Of a stretch of DNA of 7,040 nucleotides, positions 5,832-7,040 are shown one piece after another; within the stretch, counting starts at the first letter, position 1; the number at the start of each line of letters is the position of its first letter. The translations under genes were made by a program, and so were the position numbers. Under the pieces are notes generated by a model. That model saw only the letters and a list, made by a program, of their open reading frames with translations, did not search any database and had not been told where the DNA came from. The stretch is taken from positions 9,293 through 16,332 of the forward strand of contig DMSR01000306.1 of assembly GCA_003457145.1 (NCBI GenBank), read 5' to 3'. The stretch comes from Bacillus sp. (in: firmicutes). GTDB lineage: Bacteria; Bacillota; Bacilli; Bacillales; Cytobacillaceae.

Positions 5832-7040
5832 AAACGGCTTTGAAAAAATAGATATACTTATAAAAGAAGGTTTGATTGCTGAAATGCGTGGTGAACTTCA
5901 TTCCGCTGCAGATGAAACGATTGATGCAGATGGCAAGCTGATCACCCCTGGATTCATTGATCTTCATGTCCATTTGAGAGAGCCGGGAGGAGAGAAGAAA
6001 GAGACCATCGCGACTGGGACACTGGCTGCTGCAAGGGGCGGTTTTACAACAGTTGCCGCGATGCCGAATACTAGGCCTGTGCCCGATTCAATGAGCCAGC
6101 TTGAGTGGCTTCAGGATAAAATCGCTGAAACTGCTTCTGTAAGGGTATTGCCATATGCATCCATTACTGTAAGAGAGCTTGGCCAGGAACTGACTGATTT
6201 CGGAGCATTAAAGGAAGCGGGAGCTTTTGCGTTAACTGATGACGGTGTTGGTATCCAGTCGGCTGGGATGATGCTAGAAGCGATGAAAAAGGCTGCAAAG
6301 CTTGATATGGCAATTGTAGCACACTGTGAAGATAACACTTTAATAAATAAAGGGTCGCTTCATGAAGGGAAAAAGGCGGAGGAATTGGGTATTAACGGAA
6401 TTCCATCCGTTTGCGAATCTGTACATATAGCAAGGGACATTCTGCTGGCAGAACAGACTGGATGCCATTACCATGTTTGCCATATCAGCACGAAGGAGTC
6501 TGTAAGGGCGGTCCGCGATGCGAAAAGATACGGTATTAAAGTCACTGCGGAGGTGACACCGCACCACTTATTATTAAATGAGGAAAACATAAAAGGGAAC
6601 GATGCTAACTATAAAATGAATCCGCCGTTAAGAAGCAGGGAAGATCAGGAGGCATTGATCGAGGGCTTGCTCGATGGCACAATCGATTTTATTGCTACTG
6701 ACCATGCGCCGCATACAAAAGAAGAGAAAGCAGAAGGATTCGAGCTTGCCCCGTTCGGTATAGTGGGACTTGAAACAGCCTTTCCGCTTCTTTATACACA
6801 CTTTGTTGAGACAGAGAAAATGACGTTAAAACAGCTTATTGACTTCTTGACACTTAGGCCTGCGGCTGCCTTCGGACTTTCTTATGGGGAATTGAAGGTT
6901 GGGTCACCGGCAGACGTTGTAATGATAGACCTTGAGGAAAAGAAAAATATAAATCCTGATGAATTTGTATCAAAAGGAAAAAATACACCGTTTGCTGGCT
7001 GGGAATGCAAGGGTTGGCCGGTATTGACGATTTCAGCAGG
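5794..7040 (+). CDS. pyrC: Dihydroorotase, class I (3' end cut by window)
   Basis: This zinc amidohydrolase cyclises N-carbamoyl-L-aspartate to dihydroorotate, the step after PyrB. ATG at 5794 follows a GGGGGAG Shine-Dalgarno (5781-5787) by six bases, inside the end of pyrB; the 38-base overlap suggests translational coupling. There are 415 complete codons without a stop, and Bacillus PyrC has about 428 residues, so about 13 are missing. Metal and catalytic motifs are intact: [17 protein letters not shown] (49-65, His58 and His60), LTDDGV (147-152, Asp150), AHCED (His177), VCHIS (His230) and ATDHAPH (301-307, Asp303). These correspond to the ligands and catalytic Asp of B. anthracis dihydroorotase, where an Asp takes the place of carboxylated Lys. 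[11 protein letters not shown] (370-380) marks the C-terminal composite beta domain. Confidence 0.96.
   Translation, partial: MSMLIKNGKLLTENGFEKIDILIKEGLIAEMRGELHSAADETIDADGKLITPGFIDLHVHLREPGGEKKETIATGTLAAARGGFTTVAAMPNTRPVPDSMSQLEWLQDKIAETASVRVLPYASITVRELGQELTDFGALKEAGAFALTDDGVGIQSAGMMLEAMKKAAKLDMAIVAHCEDNTLINKGSLHEGKKAEELGINGIPSVCESVHIARDILLAEQTGCHYHVCHISTKESVRAVRDAKRYGIKVTAEVTPHHLLLNEENIKGNDANYKMNPPLRSREDQEALIEGLLDGTIDFIATDHAPHTKEEKAEGFELAPFGIVGLETAFPLLYTHFVETEKMTLKQLIDFLTLRPAAAFGLSYGELKVGSPADVVMIDLEEKKNINPDEFVSKGKNTPFAGWECKGWPVLTISA

Overview
The window looks like chromosomal housekeeping DNA from a Bacillaceae bacterium (Bacillus in the broad sense). Three things support this: the gene order ileS - DksA/TraR-like small gene - lspA - rluD - pyrR - pyrP - pyrB - pyrC matches the order known from Bacillus subtilis; Shine-Dalgarno sequences are strong and GTG/TTG starts are frequent; and three PyrR-type RNA attenuators sit in the places expected for a Bacillus pyr operon. 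I cannot assign a genus or species from sequence alone.

Layout: positions 1-259 hold the 3' end of ileS, whose frame breaks in the first 20 bases. A strong symmetrical hairpin terminator follows at 264-295. The gap up to 538 is not empty: a minus-strand reading frame of 33 codons (331-432), with a near-perfect Shine-Dalgarno, converges on that terminator. Next come a 95-residue DksA/TraR-like protein (539-826, position of ylyA), lspA (956-1447, behind an extended -10 promoter) and rluD (1419-2330, overlapping lspA).

The pyr operon starts from a sigma-A promoter whose -35 box overlaps the rluD stop codon. It continues as leader 1, pyrR, leader 2, pyrP (uracil permease), leader 3, pyrB (aspartate carbamoyltransferase) and pyrC (dihydroorotase, cut by the window end about 13 codons before its expected stop). 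Each leader has a PyrR-binding hairpin, a competing antiterminator pairing and an intrinsic terminator.

How the parts work together: when UMP/UTP is plentiful, PyrR should bind the conserved loop in each transcript segment, hold the anti-antiterminator hairpin, and let the terminator form. When pyrimidines are scarce, the antiterminator forms and the uracil importer and de novo enzymes are made. Having three attenuators in series allows stepwise control of pyrR, pyrP and pyrBC. I saw no mobile element, CRISPR array, tRNA, rRNA, phage or defence gene. The least explained items are the minus-strand small ORF, the degenerate zinc-finger protein, and the 180-base AT-rich spacer before pyrB.
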